The notes below the pieces were generated by a model. That model was not told where the DNA came from. It did no database searches and saw only the letters and a program-made list of their open reading frames with translations. From positions 1 to 64,000 of the forward strand of contig JBGSNA010000048.1 of assembly GCA_041739875.1 (NCBI GenBank): a stretch of 64,000 nt of DNA, in the 5' to 3' direction. The DNA is from JBBSJZ01 sp041739875. Its GTDB lineage: Bacteria > Planctomycetota > Planctomycetia > Pirellulales > Pirellulaceae. Positions 1 through 10,124 of the stretch are shown piece after piece; position 1 is the stretch's first letter; the number at the start of each line of letters is the position of its first letter. A program made the translations under genes and the position numbers.

Positions 1-25
1 CAAGTCGAAGAATTCGATTGAGAAT

Positions 26-3000
26 ATGCTCGCTAACGATTTGCTAGATCGCCTGGAAAGGCTCGGATTACTCGACCAAGAAATCGTCGAGGCACTGCGT
101 GAACAACTCGGACAAAGCGGCACTCGCGTGACGCCCGAAGCGATTGCGAAGTTGCTCGTTGACAATGGTCAACTCACCAAGTTCCAAGCCACGAAACTGA
201 TTGGCGAGTTGCGATCGGGCCAGTACGACGATGCGACTGGTCCGGCCAGCGGGGAATCAGATCTCGACATGGCGGACGGCTTTGGCGATGACGAAGTCGT
301 GGTCGTTGATGCCATCGAGGAATCTGATGTGTTTTCAGAACCGCTGGAAGTCGGTGTCGTTGAGGCTGAGCCCGTGACCGTTGACGCAGTCGCGGTGGGT
401 GACAACGACCAACCTCGTGCTGCGCGCCCGAATGCGAACCGGGTTCGCCCCGTCAAGAAAGACAACGTCTGGGACTCGTTCAAAATCTACGGATTTTTGG
501 GCATCCTAGCATTCCTGTGCTTGTCGGGTTACGGCCTCTACTTCTTGCTCAGCAAAGGCAGTTCAGACGAATTCATCAAAGTTGCCAACAAACTTTATGA
601 TCAACAGAACTACGTCGAAGCCGAAAAAATGTATACGGACTTCCTCGAGGCTTATGGCCAGGACGACCAATACGCTTCGCTAGCCCGCACGCGGATCGCG
701 ATGTCAAAGTTGTACCAGTTCGAACAATTTTCGGATCCGACAACAGGTCTCGACGAGGCCAAGAAACTCTTACCAGCTGTCGAGAACGAACCTGGCCTCG
801 ACGAAGAACGCGGCAATCTCGCAGGCCTTCTCGTGGACATTGCCGACAATCTCTCCGATGCGGCAGGCAAGGCCAAAGAAACGACCGAGAAACAGCGTCT
901 GCTTGGACGTTTGGACGAACAGATTCAGTTGATGGAGAACCCCATCTACATGACCTCGACCATGCGAACGACGCTCTCGGGCCGATTGCAAGCGATCTCT
1001 GAGAACCGAGCGCGAGCCCAACGGGACATCAGTCGTAACTTGCGTCTCGATGAATCGGTCGCGGGGATGAACAAGGAACTCGATGCCAAGAACACCAAAG
1101 CGGCTTACGACATCCGAATTCAGTTGCTGAGAGAGTTCCCGGAACTTCATGACGACAGCCGACTCGTGGAATTGGTATTCAAGGCAAGCGATATCCAGAA
1201 AACGCTGGTCACGGCGGCCACCAAAAAGCCGGAAATTACGACGGAGGCAACTGCGGATGACGCCGCCCGCTCGATCGTCTTGACCACTCGCCAAGGAGAT
1301 CGCATTCCTGGACTGGACAGCGAGCAGCTTTACTTGCGTGCGCGAGGCAGTGTCCTGGCTTTCGCGTGTGATGACGGTCGCTTGCTCTGGCGTAAGTTCG
1401 TGGGCTTCGGTCAAGATCATGCACCTGTGCCGTTGGATGGTGGCGATGGTGTTTTGCTGAGTAATGGCAAATCACTGGAAGTCCAACGATGCGATGGCAC
1501 AGACGGCAAGATCGTTTGGCGAGCCCTTATGGGCGAACCGTTTGCCGAGCCTGCGGCTTCGGGTTCGGACATTTATGTTCCATCCCTCTCTGGACAGCTC
1601 ACATCACTCGATGCCGAAACCGGTGACGTAAAGTGGGCAACACAGATACCCCAGTCGATCGACGTTGCACCGGGACTCGAGTCACGTACGGGTGTGGCTT
1701 ACCAACCCGGTGATCACAGCAACCTCTATGTTCTCAATGGCCGCAACGGGTCATGTCTCGAGAGTTTCTATATTGGCCATGAGCAAGGTACGATTGATGT
1801 GCCGCCCGTGGCCCTTTTGAGTCACATATTTGTGTTCGAGAATGCGGGGACGGATTTTGTCCGCGTCCACGTGCTCCGATACGATGAAAACGGAACGAAA
1901 CTGAAAGTGGCGCAACCACCATTCCGAATGGCTGGGAATGTGACGATCGAACCGCTGGTGCAAGAACGTCGGGTCATTGTATTGACAGATCGTGGTGCGG
2001 TCGCGGTTTACGACATTGAGCCGACTGCTGAGCGTGAGCAAGTTTCGGTCGTCGCGGAACAGGTTGCTTCCTACGACCGACCAACGCCAACCCAGATGGC
2101 GGTTGGACGCAGTCAAATGTGGATCACGGGAACACGCATTGGTCGATTCGAATTACAGATCAGCACAGGGCTTGTTGTACGCGATTGGGTGAAGCACGAG
2201 GGAGACTCGTTCGTCGGCCAACCGCTCGTCTTTGATGACGCCCTCATTCACTCGCGCGTCCTGCGTGGGACAACGGGCATTCGTGTTACTGCCGCCGATC
2301 CCAAAACCGGCGCGGAACTTTGGCGAACGGATGTGGGCGTGCCTGTGGCAATGATTTCGCAAGTCCCCAACGAGCGGGAATTCCATGCCATTACGAGCCA
2401 GGCAGCACTTTTCAAGTTAGACGGCGCATCCATTTCATCGGGTTCGACGAGTGGCCCGATCGAAAATCCTGGTGGTAACGGAGTCGCCATGCGTTTCGCT
2501 AATCCCATCGCGATTGATGCCACAAAACGACTGCTACTCAATCAAGAATCCGCTTCCGAGTTAATTATTTACGACCCCAGTCGAACACGCGAAAAATTGC
2601 GTTTATTGACGATGGGTATTTCTGACGGCAAATCGACTGGACTGGGGTTAGTTGCTGGAGGTGGATTGATGTTGCCGCTTCAATCCGGCCGAGTCTCGCT
2701 CCTGAATTGGCAAACGGGAAGCATGTTGGGGAGCCCGTTCCAGCCAGCCAGCGAACCAGATGCGGTCATCCAATGGACAGAACCGCTGGCGCTCGCGGAT
2801 GATCCAGACCAAGTCGTCATCGGAGACTCTCGCAAGTCACTGTATCGTCTGCGGATTGGTGAACAAATTCGTGAGCTGGCAAAGGTTGATTTGCCCGAAC
2901 CGTTCCTCGGTCCCACCGCTCGCGTCGGAAACAAAATGATCGCTGCGGCGAGCGGCCCATCGGCTGATTTCTTAATCGGCCGTGATTTGGCAACGTTGGA

Positions 3001-3364
3001 AGAGTCGTCTCGCATGTTGCTTGACGGTCGCGTTGTATGGGGCCCGATGGCTGCTGGTGATGTTTGCCTCGTTCAAACCGACGATAGTCGCATCCGAGCA
3101 TTCGATGAAGCGGGCAAACAGCGTTTTGAAATCGAAGCCCTCCAAGGACTTCCGATTGGCAAACCACTGACAATAGGCAATTCGACCGTGCTTGTCGGAG
3201 ATTCGGGATGGATCATGAATCTTGATCTCGCGGACGGGCGGATGATTGGCAAGAGTGACATTGGCCAACCGCTTTCGGCAACACCGCTTCCCGTTGGAAC
3301 CAAGTTGTTAGTTCCCGGGGCAGAAGGCGTCATCTATATCGAAGAGCTTCCAACGACTCCGTAA
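26..3364 (+). CDS. Membrane-anchored TPR / PQQ-like beta-propeller protein
   Basis: The 1112-residue protein has four parts. Residues 1-65 form a helical domain that reads like the N-terminal domain also found on planctomycete Ser/Thr kinases. An acidic linker follows. One membrane helix lies at about 152-176 (core FLGILAFLCLSGYGLYFLL). Beyond it are a TPR-like helical stretch (about 185-400) and a C-terminal beta-propeller from about residue 440 to the end. The propeller repeats PQQ/BamB-type blades such as SLDAETGDVKWA and AADPKTGAELWRTDVG. The predicted topology is a cytoplasmic N-terminus with the propeller outside the inner membrane. BamB-like propellers usually act as protein-protein scaffolds; a quinoprotein dehydrogenase role is not supported, because no matching catalytic residues were recognised. 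The next gene starts 52 bp downstream on the same strand, so co-transcription is likely. The ATG at 26 is the first start in frame in this window, and sequence upstream of the window was not seen. Confidence 0.8.
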   Translation: MLANDLLDRLERLGLLDQEIVEALREQLGQSGTRVTPEAIAKLLVDNGQLTKFQATKLIGELRSGQYDDATGPASGESDLDMADGFGDDEVVVVDAIEESDVFSEPLEVGVVEAEPVTVDAVAVGDNDQPRAARPNANRVRPVKKDNVWDSFKIYGFLGILAFLCLSGYGLYFLLSKGSSDEFIKVANKLYDQQNYVEAEKMYTDFLEAYGQDDQYASLARTRIAMSKLYQFEQFSDPTTGLDEAKKLLPAVENEPGLDEERGNLAGLLVDIADNLSDAAGKAKETTEKQRLLGRLDEQIQLMENPIYMTSTMRTTLSGRLQAISENRARAQRDISRNLRLDESVAGMNKELDAKNTKAAYDIRIQLLREFPELHDDSRLVELVFKASDIQKTLVTAATKKPEITTEATADDAARSIVLTTRQGDRIPGLDSEQLYLRARGSVLAFACDDGRLLWRKFVGFGQDHAPVPLDGGDGVLLSNGKSLEVQRCDGTDGKIVWRALMGEPFAEPAASGSDIYVPSLSGQLTSLDAETGDVKWATQIPQSIDVAPGLESRTGVAYQPGDHSNLYVLNGRNGSCLESFYIGHEQGTIDVPPVALLSHIFVFENAGTDFVRVHVLRYDENGTKLKVAQPPFRMAGNVTIEPLVQERRVIVLTDRGAVAVYDIEPTAEREQVSVVAEQVASYDRPTPTQMAVGRSQMWITGTRIGRFELQISTGLVVRDWVKHEGDSFVGQPLVFDDALIHSRVLRGTTGIRVTAADPKTGAELWRTDVGVPVAMISQVPNEREFHAITSQAALFKLDGASISSGSTSGPIENPGGNGVAMRFANPIAIDATKRLLLNQESASELIIYDPSRTREKLRLLTMGISDGKSTGLGLVAGGGLMLPLQSGRVSLLNWQTGSMLGSPFQPASEPDAVIQWTEPLALADDPDQVVIGDSRKSLYRLRIGEQIRELAKVDLPEPFLGPTARVGNKMIAAASGPSADFLIGRDLATLEESSRMLLDGRVVWGPMAAGDVCLVQTDDSRIRAFDEAGKQRFEIEALQGLPIGKPLTIGNSTVLVGDSGWIMNLDLADGRMIGKSDIGQPLSATPLPVGTKLLVPGAEGVIYIEELPTTP

Positions 3365-3416
3365 TCATTCGTCTGCCTTCCCATTCATTTCGCTGCGTCT
3401 CATTGACTGTCTACAA

Positions 3417-5795
3417 GTGCCCGCTTCTTTAACTTCGCGTTCGCTCTCTTCTCAGCAATGGTGTTTACCATCATCAGTTGTCGTATGGATGTTGCTGGCG
3501 CTCAGCATGAGTGGCCTGACAACGCAACCATTAATGGCACAGCTAGCGAATTTTGCCGACAATGGAATTCCCGAAGATTCCGGTTTGGAATTGCTTCAAG
3601 AAGATCCCCACGACATCGTCTATTTCAAAGCGTCTGCGGGTGGTGGTTGGGCGAAGGTCCGGTTACTCGATTTCCCCGGTCGTAAGCCGATACCGAAAAA
3701 GGACGAGTCTTTACGAATGGATGTCCTGGGTATTGAAACGCAAACCTTCGCGGCTAAGTGGAATGACATCGAGCGATTCGATCTCTGGGAAGAACGGTTG
3801 GAACGCGAAACGTCCCAGCGAATCGCTGCTGGTGACTTCAAAGGCGCTTATCCTTATCTAGCAATTTTGGTACGTGACTTTCCCAGTCGTCCAGGGCTTC
3901 GCGAGTTGCGCAGCGACTTTTTGTTCAACGATGCAATCAAACGTGCCAAAGGCGGTGAGCTTGGATCGACGCTGGCAATGCTGGAAGAACTACGTCGTTA
4001 CGCCCCAGAATACAAACCGGAAATCGTCATCCGTGCGCTCGGTGGCATCACCGATCAATTGCTCGGTCAACTGATCAAAGAAAACAAGCCGGACCTCGCT
4101 CAGCAACTGCTCGCACGACTCGAAAAGGACTACAAAGCCGAACCACTGTCTTCGATAGCGAAGTGGAATCAAGCTTTCTTGGCAATGGCAACCCAAAAAC
4201 GCGAGCAAGCAATTGCTGCCCGGGACGCCAAACAATATTGGGAAGCTCGTAAGTACGCTCGCGAAAGCGTCTATCTCAAACCAGACATCGAGGGCGGCAA
4301 CGATTTGATTCGCGAGATCGATACGTTGTATCCACTTGTCAACGTGGGTGTTCTTCAAGCCGCATCTGTTTTTGATCCAACCCGAATTGACAATTGGGCT
4401 GCACGACGTGCGGGAAGATTGCTGTATCGAACTCTCTTTGAGATGAAAGGGGCCGGTCCTGAAGGTGGTCAGTACACGTTCATCTTTGGCGAGACGGAGA
4501 TGAGCCCAGATCGAATTCAATTCGATTTGGTCATTGATGCAACCAAAATCCTAGCTCCTCTAAAGCCCATCGGTAGCCACGACCTAGCGGACACGTTGAT
4601 GGCTCGTGCCACACTCGGTAACCCGGAGTACTTTGCACCTTGGTCAGCGGCTGTGGAAGCCATCGGTTTGGATGGCCCCAAAGGCGTTCGATGTGTTCTG
4701 CGACGCCCACACGTATTGCCCAATTGCCTTCTTCAAATCCCTGTTGATGGCAGCTGGTTTGGTGGCGCTGTGGGCGATTCGACTGGCGATTACCAAAGCG
4801 ACAAGGAAAGCACGGCCGAGTTGATTCGCTTCAAACTGCGTGACGCACCTCGAGTTCCAACACAACCGCGAGAGATTGTTGAGATTCGAATGCAATCCGC
4901 GACGGATGCCGTGTCGCGACTGCTGCAAGGGGAAGTCGACATTCTCGATCAACTGTTCCCGGCGGACGCAGCCCGACTACGAGGGAATCGATCCATCCGC
5001 GTCGCGAATTATCCGCTCCCGACGGTTCACATGCTTGTTCCTTGCTCCGATCATCCCTACATCGCCGAGCGAACGTTTCGACGGGCTCTGGTTTATGGTA
5101 CGAACCGTCAAGACATTCTCAACGGCGAGCTCTTGGAAAACCTCGAATCGCCTGGGTGCCAAGTCATCTCAGGTCCATTCCCGGCGGGTTTAGAACCCAA
5201 CGATCCGTTGGGCTATGCTTATGATCAATCCATTAAGCCGCGCGTCTATGAACCGCGATTAGCCAAGTTGCTGATCACGATGAATGCGACCCAAATGAAA
5301 GCGGATGCGGACCGAAAGCAGGAGAAACTGGAACCCATGACACCCATTCGCCTGGCTCACCCCAATGACAACTTATCGCGTGTCGCGTGTGAAGCCATCA
5401 AGAGCCAATGGGAACTGTTGGACTTGCAAGTTGAATTGGTTGAGCTTCCCATCGGGCGGACCCAACCTGATGAAGGCCAAGCGGATATGGTTTACGTCAG
5501 TGCTGCTGTCTGGGAGCCCGTTATTGACGCACGCCGTGTGCTTGGCCCAGAAGGCTTAGCCAAGAGTGAGGACCAGTTAGTTGGGCTAGGACTTCGACGC
5601 TTGGAGGAAGCAAAGAATTGGCGTGAGGTTCGCGATGGACTCCTGAATTTGCACTCCATTGCCAACCATGAACTCCCAATCATTCCCTTGTGGCAACTTG
5701 TCGAGTCGTATGCGTATCGTCGTGAACTCGTTGGTATTGGCAGCGACATTGTTTCGCTCTATCAGAACGCTGAGAATTGGCGACTAGCAAAATGA
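3417..5795 (+). CDS. Secreted TPR protein with family-5 solute-binding-like domain
   Basis: The 792-residue protein begins with GTG at 3417; an ATG at 3489 (MLLALSMSGLTTQPLMAQ) gives a cleaner signal peptide and is an equally good start. Residues about 130-305 are helical and TPR-like. Residues about 308-790 resemble the extracellular solute-binding family 5 (DppA/OppA-like): an opening block NVGVLQAASVFDPTRIDNW, an internal RRALVYGTNRQDIL block and a terminal LPIIPLWQLVESYAYRRELVG block are typical of that fold. Family members bind peptides or similar ligands for ABC importers. No permease or ATPase gene lies nearby, and the N-terminal TPR region is unusual for the family, so a scaffold or sensor role is as likely as transport. 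The gene sits between the propeller gene and the PDZ gene, and its stop overlaps the start of the latter. Confidence 0.75.
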   Translation: MPASLTSRSLSSQQWCLPSSVVVWMLLALSMSGLTTQPLMAQLANFADNGIPEDSGLELLQEDPHDIVYFKASAGGGWAKVRLLDFPGRKPIPKKDESLRMDVLGIETQTFAAKWNDIERFDLWEERLERETSQRIAAGDFKGAYPYLAILVRDFPSRPGLRELRSDFLFNDAIKRAKGGELGSTLAMLEELRRYAPEYKPEIVIRALGGITDQLLGQLIKENKPDLAQQLLARLEKDYKAEPLSSIAKWNQAFLAMATQKREQAIAARDAKQYWEARKYARESVYLKPDIEGGNDLIREIDTLYPLVNVGVLQAASVFDPTRIDNWAARRAGRLLYRTLFEMKGAGPEGGQYTFIFGETEMSPDRIQFDLVIDATKILAPLKPIGSHDLADTLMARATLGNPEYFAPWSAAVEAIGLDGPKGVRCVLRRPHVLPNCLLQIPVDGSWFGGAVGDSTGDYQSDKESTAELIRFKLRDAPRVPTQPREIVEIRMQSATDAVSRLLQGEVDILDQLFPADAARLRGNRSIRVANYPLPTVHMLVPCSDHPYIAERTFRRALVYGTNRQDILNGELLENLESPGCQVISGPFPAGLEPNDPLGYAYDQSIKPRVYEPRLAKLLITMNATQMKADADRKQEKLEPMTPIRLAHPNDNLSRVACEAIKSQWELLDLQVELVELPIGRTQPDEGQADMVYVSAAVWEPVIDARRVLGPEGLAKSEDQLVGLGLRRLEEAKNWREVRDGLLNLHSIANHELPIIPLWQLVESYAYRRELVGIGSDIVSLYQNAENWRLAK

Positions 5796-8332
5796 GAATA
5801 CCTTCAAATCTTGCTGCGTTACTGATCGTTTGGAGCATGCTCGGTTTCACGCAAGCCTCTGTGATTCATGCAGCATCGCCATTGGATTCCGAGTCATCGG
5901 ATGTTGCATCCGGTACCGTCAATAATCCCGCTGAAGTTGGCACGCCCCTTGAAGTTGGTGCCCTTAATGAAGCTAGCGTGACGACTGACGCATCTTCAAC
6001 CGAAACCTCGTCTTCAACCGAATCCTCGTCATCGCCTGTGGCGGCCAAACCAGTCGACACGCGTGGCGACGAGCCTTGGGATTATTCGCCATACCGAATT
6101 CTGGTCTGGATCATCTCCGATAATGCGAGTGTAAACACCGAGACGCTAGCCGCGCCGCTTCATGAGTTTCTCGATCGCCAGTTTGCTGCGGTATGGCAAG
6201 TCAAGTTTGAAACTGCGCCTGCAGCAGTAGCGTCCGTAGCAAATCGCTCCTTGGCCGATTTAGACTACGAGACAATCTCCGCTTCGGACCCCGTGATCGC
6301 TGTCAAACGAACGGATCCTGACGCCGCACGAATGCGATCCATGGGGGATCTTTCGGAGTACGTCGAAAAAATCCTATGCACATCGAGTCGCGCAGCGGAT
6401 CTTAAGGGACGAATCGTTTCGAGTGGTGATAGCTCCCTTGAAAAAGTAACTAGTCTGCTTTCGAGCATTGATGGTGACGCGCTCACGCTAAAGAATCTTT
6501 GGGCTGAAGAGTCAACTGAAGCGATGTTAATATCCCGCGGGATGGCACTGACTCTCACCAAGCCCGAAGCCAAGCTGATCACGCCACCGGCGAGCGGACT
6601 GGTTGCTGATTCCGCCGACCAGTTCGACAAGATCTTCATTGTGAATATTGAAGCCACGTCACGGCCGATGCGGGTCGGAGTCGTTGAACTCGATACGCTG
6701 ATGCAAGCGTTCGGACCAGTCGTTGAGGGTATCGCCACCAATCAATCGTCGCTCGTCTCAACGATTGGGTCGTCCATGATCAAAGCGTTTGCGCCGGTAG
6801 TCCGCATCGATGACGCGGGACAAAAGAGCGCAACAGGCTTATTGCGAGCCGGCGGGTTAATCCTTGACAAGAACTCACCGGCAACAATCAATCCTGGTGA
6901 CGTTCTCATTCCGATGGTCCGCAAGAACGATCGAAACGGCAAACCGATTCAAATCGGTCCACTGACGTGGGCATTTTTACTCGCCGTGGAGAACGAGATT
7001 TCCTCGTTGGATGTGCCCGCCGACGCAATGATGCAACTTGGCGACAAAGTAATAAGCATCAACGAGATGGGTGTATCAAACGCTCGCTCAATCGTTAGTA
7101 CACTTCGCGAGTCACCGCTAAAGGCCATTGCGATCGAGGTAGAACGCGGTGGCAAGAATGTCAAACTCGAGCTCGAACGAGATAAATTTGCGACGCTGCG
7201 TCCGCTGTATTACGGCTTCGTCGCCGTAGATAAAGGCAGCGGCGACAAACAACAATTGCTTGTCACCACGGTGCTCAAGGGCTCACCAGCGGACGGCAAG
7301 CTTGAGGTCGGCGACGTGATCGTCTCGGTAGGCAAATCAACGGGATTGGATGCCAAGTCACTACGCCAGCTCGTCATCTCGATGGGCCAGACACCACCAT
7401 CCGTCGAATTTACAGTCAAGCGTGGCGAAGCAACGCAAACAGTCTCGATTGAACCAAGCGAACTCTCGGATACGGAACGACGTCAATCCTCCGCGATTGA
7501 GATGGACTTTCATGCCGGCCTCGCTGGTGGGCTTCAAGGTCGCAACAACAGCCGAACATTCCGTATGGCGTTCAAGGCTCGGCCGTTCTTCGACAACACG
7601 ATGATCCGGATGCATGTTCGCGGCGCCGCTGACGAACCGCTGATTGGGTACGAGATATATGAGAAGGCGATGGATTCAAAGGACATGACGTTCCTAGGAC
7701 GCACGGACTGGAATGGGCGGATTTGGCTTGAAAAGACACGAGACCCCTTACGTTTGCTGTACGTCAAAAATGGGGGCGCGGTGCTCGCTCGATTACCGAT
7801 TGTCCCCGGACAATCGGAAGTCGAAGTGGCAGATATGACGGGCGATGATATGCGTTTGCAGGCGGAAGCCTATATCCGAGGGGTCCAAAACGCGATCGTT
7901 GACTTGATCGCTATTCGCGAGTTACTTGGCGCTCGCGTACGATTGCGTCTCAAGAAGGGTGAAATGAAAGAAGCCGAGGAACTATTGGAACTATTACGAG
8001 CAGAGCCCACCAACGAGAGAATTGCCGACGACATGGGCAAGAAGCAAACAGATTACTTGAAGATACTCGGCAATGGCAACGCGAACCAAAGGAAGATGAT
8101 CGACCAGATGTTCACGACCACTCGCGAACTGCTCTCCAAGCACATCAATCCCAAGATGATTCGTGACCTGGAAGATAGCTTTATCGCTGCCAAAAAGAAC
8201 GGCGGTAAACTGCCCGAGCCACCGCCGGAAGACGACGGCACCACCGTCGCGAAACCGACTGCCTCAAAGGAACCTGCCGCAGAGAAAGCACCCGCGAAAA
8301 CGGACGCCTCTGAGACTGCACCAGCGACGTAA
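5792..8332 (+). CDS. Exported PDZ-domain protein
   Basis: The ATG at 5792 overlaps the upstream TGA as ATGA, which points to translational coupling; an in-frame TTG at 5777 exists but is less likely. The 846-residue product opens with a signal peptide (MRIPSNLAALLIVWSMLGF) and a Ser/Thr-rich linker to about residue 95. A mixed alpha/beta region follows, then two PDZ-like domains at about 395-470 and 483-560, with MMQLGDKVISINEMGV and KLEVGDVIVSVG as their carboxylate-loop/beta regions. The C-terminal third is helical and charged and ends in a Pro/Ala/Lys/Glu-rich tail. No trypsin-like protease domain precedes the PDZ pair, so this is not a DegP/HtrA protease; it looks like a periplasmic adaptor. 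It is the last gene of the three-gene set and converges with the next gene, 6 bp away. Confidence 0.8.
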   Translation: MRIPSNLAALLIVWSMLGFTQASVIHAASPLDSESSDVASGTVNNPAEVGTPLEVGALNEASVTTDASSTETSSSTESSSSPVAAKPVDTRGDEPWDYSPYRILVWIISDNASVNTETLAAPLHEFLDRQFAAVWQVKFETAPAAVASVANRSLADLDYETISASDPVIAVKRTDPDAARMRSMGDLSEYVEKILCTSSRAADLKGRIVSSGDSSLEKVTSLLSSIDGDALTLKNLWAEESTEAMLISRGMALTLTKPEAKLITPPASGLVADSADQFDKIFIVNIEATSRPMRVGVVELDTLMQAFGPVVEGIATNQSSLVSTIGSSMIKAFAPVVRIDDAGQKSATGLLRAGGLILDKNSPATINPGDVLIPMVRKNDRNGKPIQIGPLTWAFLLAVENEISSLDVPADAMMQLGDKVISINEMGVSNARSIVSTLRESPLKAIAIEVERGGKNVKLELERDKFATLRPLYYGFVAVDKGSGDKQQLLVTTVLKGSPADGKLEVGDVIVSVGKSTGLDAKSLRQLVISMGQTPPSVEFTVKRGEATQTVSIEPSELSDTERRQSSAIEMDFHAGLAGGLQGRNNSRTFRMAFKARPFFDNTMIRMHVRGAADEPLIGYEIYEKAMDSKDMTFLGRTDWNGRIWLEKTRDPLRLLYVKNGGAVLARLPIVPGQSEVEVADMTGDDMRLQAEAYIRGVQNAIVDLIAIRELLGARVRLRLKKGEMKEAEELLELLRAEPTNERIADDMGKKQTDYLKILGNGNANQRKMIDQMFTTTRELLSKHINPKMIRDLEDSFIAAKKNGGKLPEPPPEDDGTTVAKPTASKEPAAEKAPAKTDASETAPAT

Positions 8333-8338
8333 TCAAGA

Positions 8339-9211
8339 TCATCGTGACGATCGTTTCTCCATCCAGCTAGCGTACTCGCTGACGGTTACTTTGCCGTCTT
8401 GATTGGTATCTGCTGGCGAAGGATCCACCAACATCTTTGACCATTCTGCTGCTGTGATCGCTTGGTCTGCGTCAGTATCGTACCTTGCAATGATTTTTGT
8501 CGCGTAGGCTATGGTTTTTGCGTTGAACATGGACGGTCCTGCAATTGCGGCTTGAGCATGTTGGTGAAGCAGCAAAATGGAATGATCCAGCGCTGTGACG
8601 GCGGCGCGTTTCCTTTGAGGGGAACCTTTCTTGGCTACCGCAAGTAAAAGCGGAACCAACGGCAAACTCTCGTCTTCAGAAAGCTCCGCTGCCGCAACAA
8701 GGATCGTGGGCGGCTCGTCAACAGCCAGCCGTTTCTCGAGTTCGCGAGCCAATTCTTTTTTCATCGAAACTAAAGATTGATTGAGTCTTGTCACTTCAGG
8801 CTTTTGTGCACTCCAGCCAATGAAGCTCAATTCATCTTGCAACTCGTACTCTTCATTCCAAGTCGCGAGGCTATCCAAGAGCAATTGAACTTTCTCGCCG
8901 TTAGGCAGCGATGAAACGGTCATCAAGTTCATTGCAGTGTTAAACGAAGATTCCTTGGATTGTCCGCCAAAAGGTTGCCGAACAAAGTCATCGAATCGAG
9001 GGTCGTTGTAATTGCGATTCACCACTATTCCAACAGCTTGATCATGAATCGGCGATTGGTCATCAATCGCGGCATCACACACCAGCTCACGAAACTCCGC
9101 GAGAACCGCATCGTCAATCGCCAGATGTTCCGACTCTTGGCCAAGAAGGGAACTCGTACAAAACCCCATGACCACGAAAACCGTGGTGATTTGAATCAGC
9201 GTGCGACGCAT
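8339..9211 (-). CDS. Secreted EF-hand protein
   Basis: The 290-residue product starts at an ATG preceded by GGGAG about 10 bases upstream. The N-terminus is a signal peptide (MRRTLIQITTVFVVMGFCTSSLLG). The middle is helical, with HEAT-like character around LVPLLLAVAKKGSPQRKRAA. The C-terminus carries two EF-hand loops, DTDADQAITAAE and DTNQDGKVTVSE, each with the canonical 12-residue pattern of acidic ligands at positions 1, 3, 5 and 12 (Asn replaces Asp at position 3 in the second). The protein probably binds calcium outside the cytoplasm. I cannot assign a pathway. It lies convergent to the PDZ gene and is a separate unit from the gene upstream. Confidence 0.75.
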   Translation of the reverse strand: MRRTLIQITTVFVVMGFCTSSLLGQESEHLAIDDAVLAEFRELVCDAAIDDQSPIHDQAVGIVVNRNYNDPRFDDFVRQPFGGQSKESSFNTAMNLMTVSSLPNGEKVQLLLDSLATWNEEYELQDELSFIGWSAQKPEVTRLNQSLVSMKKELARELEKRLAVDEPPTILVAAAELSEDESLPLVPLLLAVAKKGSPQRKRAAVTALDHSILLLHQHAQAAIAGPSMFNAKTIAYATKIIARYDTDADQAITAAEWSKMLVDPSPADTNQDGKVTVSEYASWMEKRSSR

Positions 9212-9290
9212 TGGATGGGCTCCCGATTTTTAGAAAACATTAGCTCACAATCATAAAATTCTAGCGAGTGTGCCAAAGCAAAAATCGGAG

Positions 9291-10124
9291 CTACAGCGAC
9301 AATTCTCGGCGGGCGGTGCGAACGGCGGCTTCGACGGCTCGAAGCTTGCGGTAGAAACCGCGACGCGCGCGAAATCGATCCAATGAGTTCTGATACTTCA
9401 AGTAGTACATGAACGTCTCAGCGAAGTCCTCACATGCCATCGTTGTGGCGTATTCGGTGGCGAAATCGTTCAACAGGTGCTGGTGAATCAAGGCCTGCTG
9501 GTCATCGGTTTCGCCACGTTCCCATTGGCGAACGAAGCCCGACGTCTGGAACTTTCGACGGCGCCATGTTTCGAGCGGCTTCGGATTCAAATTGACATAT
9601 GCCGCTCCAAACGTCTCGATGAACCACGACCGACGAAAGAATCCTGGCTCAATCCAGTGCCAAGCATGGGCGAACTCGTGACGCAGCGTGTCCAGCAAGG
9701 TGTATCCGGGTCGATAGGCTCGGTGAGGGACATTGAGCGGGAGATAGATCACTCCAGGTTTATAGCCCATCCGTGCATCCAGCCAGTTGACGCCTTGGTC
9801 AAAAATGAATCCCGCTGTCGTCGTGCTTGGCCATGAAGAGATGCACACTTCCACCCTGCCCAAGTACTCATCGCGTGACAACAAACCAACGTTGGCAAGC
9901 TCACCGCGAACCTGGCGAAAGGCTCGTTTCACTCGCGGAAGATTCTCAGCTAAACCAGAAAGACGCGCGTATGCGGCCACCGACCGACGCATCGAAATCG
10001 GCACGGACTGGCGCGTTACTCGGCCACCAACTGACAAGGATCGCTCTACGGAGGACACGTAAACACTCGAGGAACAAAGACCAAAAATGGACATCGCCAG
10101 CACCCATTTGCTGACGCACACCAT
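9291..10124 (-). CDS. Secreted HExxH zinc-metallopeptidase-like protein
   Basis: The open frame extends to 10328, but the ATG at 10124 is preceded by GGAG at a good distance and begins a signal peptide (MVCVSKWVLAMSIFGLCSSS), so it is chosen; the product is 277 residues. The key feature is HEFAH at residues 149-153 in the context TLRHEFAHAWHWIEP. This is the two-His, one-Glu core of gluzincin/metzincin-like peptidases. A third ligand is not certain; Glu159 or a residue further on (FATEYATTMACEDFAETF) could serve. The family is not one I can name. Overall length and an aromatic-rich C-terminal half suggest a compact single-domain enzyme. It may be a planctomycete-specific secreted peptidase or an inactive relative. 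Confidence 0.6.
   Translation of the reverse strand: MVCVSKWVLAMSIFGLCSSSVYVSSVERSLSVGGRVTRQSVPISMRRSVAAYARLSGLAENLPRVKRAFRQVRGELANVGLLSRDEYLGRVEVCISSWPSTTTAGFIFDQGVNWLDARMGYKPGVIYLPLNVPHRAYRPGYTLLDTLRHEFAHAWHWIEPGFFRRSWFIETFGAAYVNLNPKPLETWRRRKFQTSGFVRQWERGETDDQQALIHQHLLNDFATEYATTMACEDFAETFMYYLKYQNSLDRFRARRGFYRKLRAVEAAVRTARRELSL

Noticed and set aside
770..1420. Long minus-strand frame inside the beta-propeller gene
   Set aside because: The plus-strand frame has clear domains; the reverse frame is a shadow without any motif.
5777..5791. TTG 5777 as start of the PDZ protein
   Set aside because: The ATG at 5792 overlaps the upstream stop as ATGA and begins a proper signal peptide.
3417..5795. 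Reading the family-5 protein as a working ABC importer
   Set aside because: No permease or ATPase is nearby, and the protein carries an extra TPR-like half.
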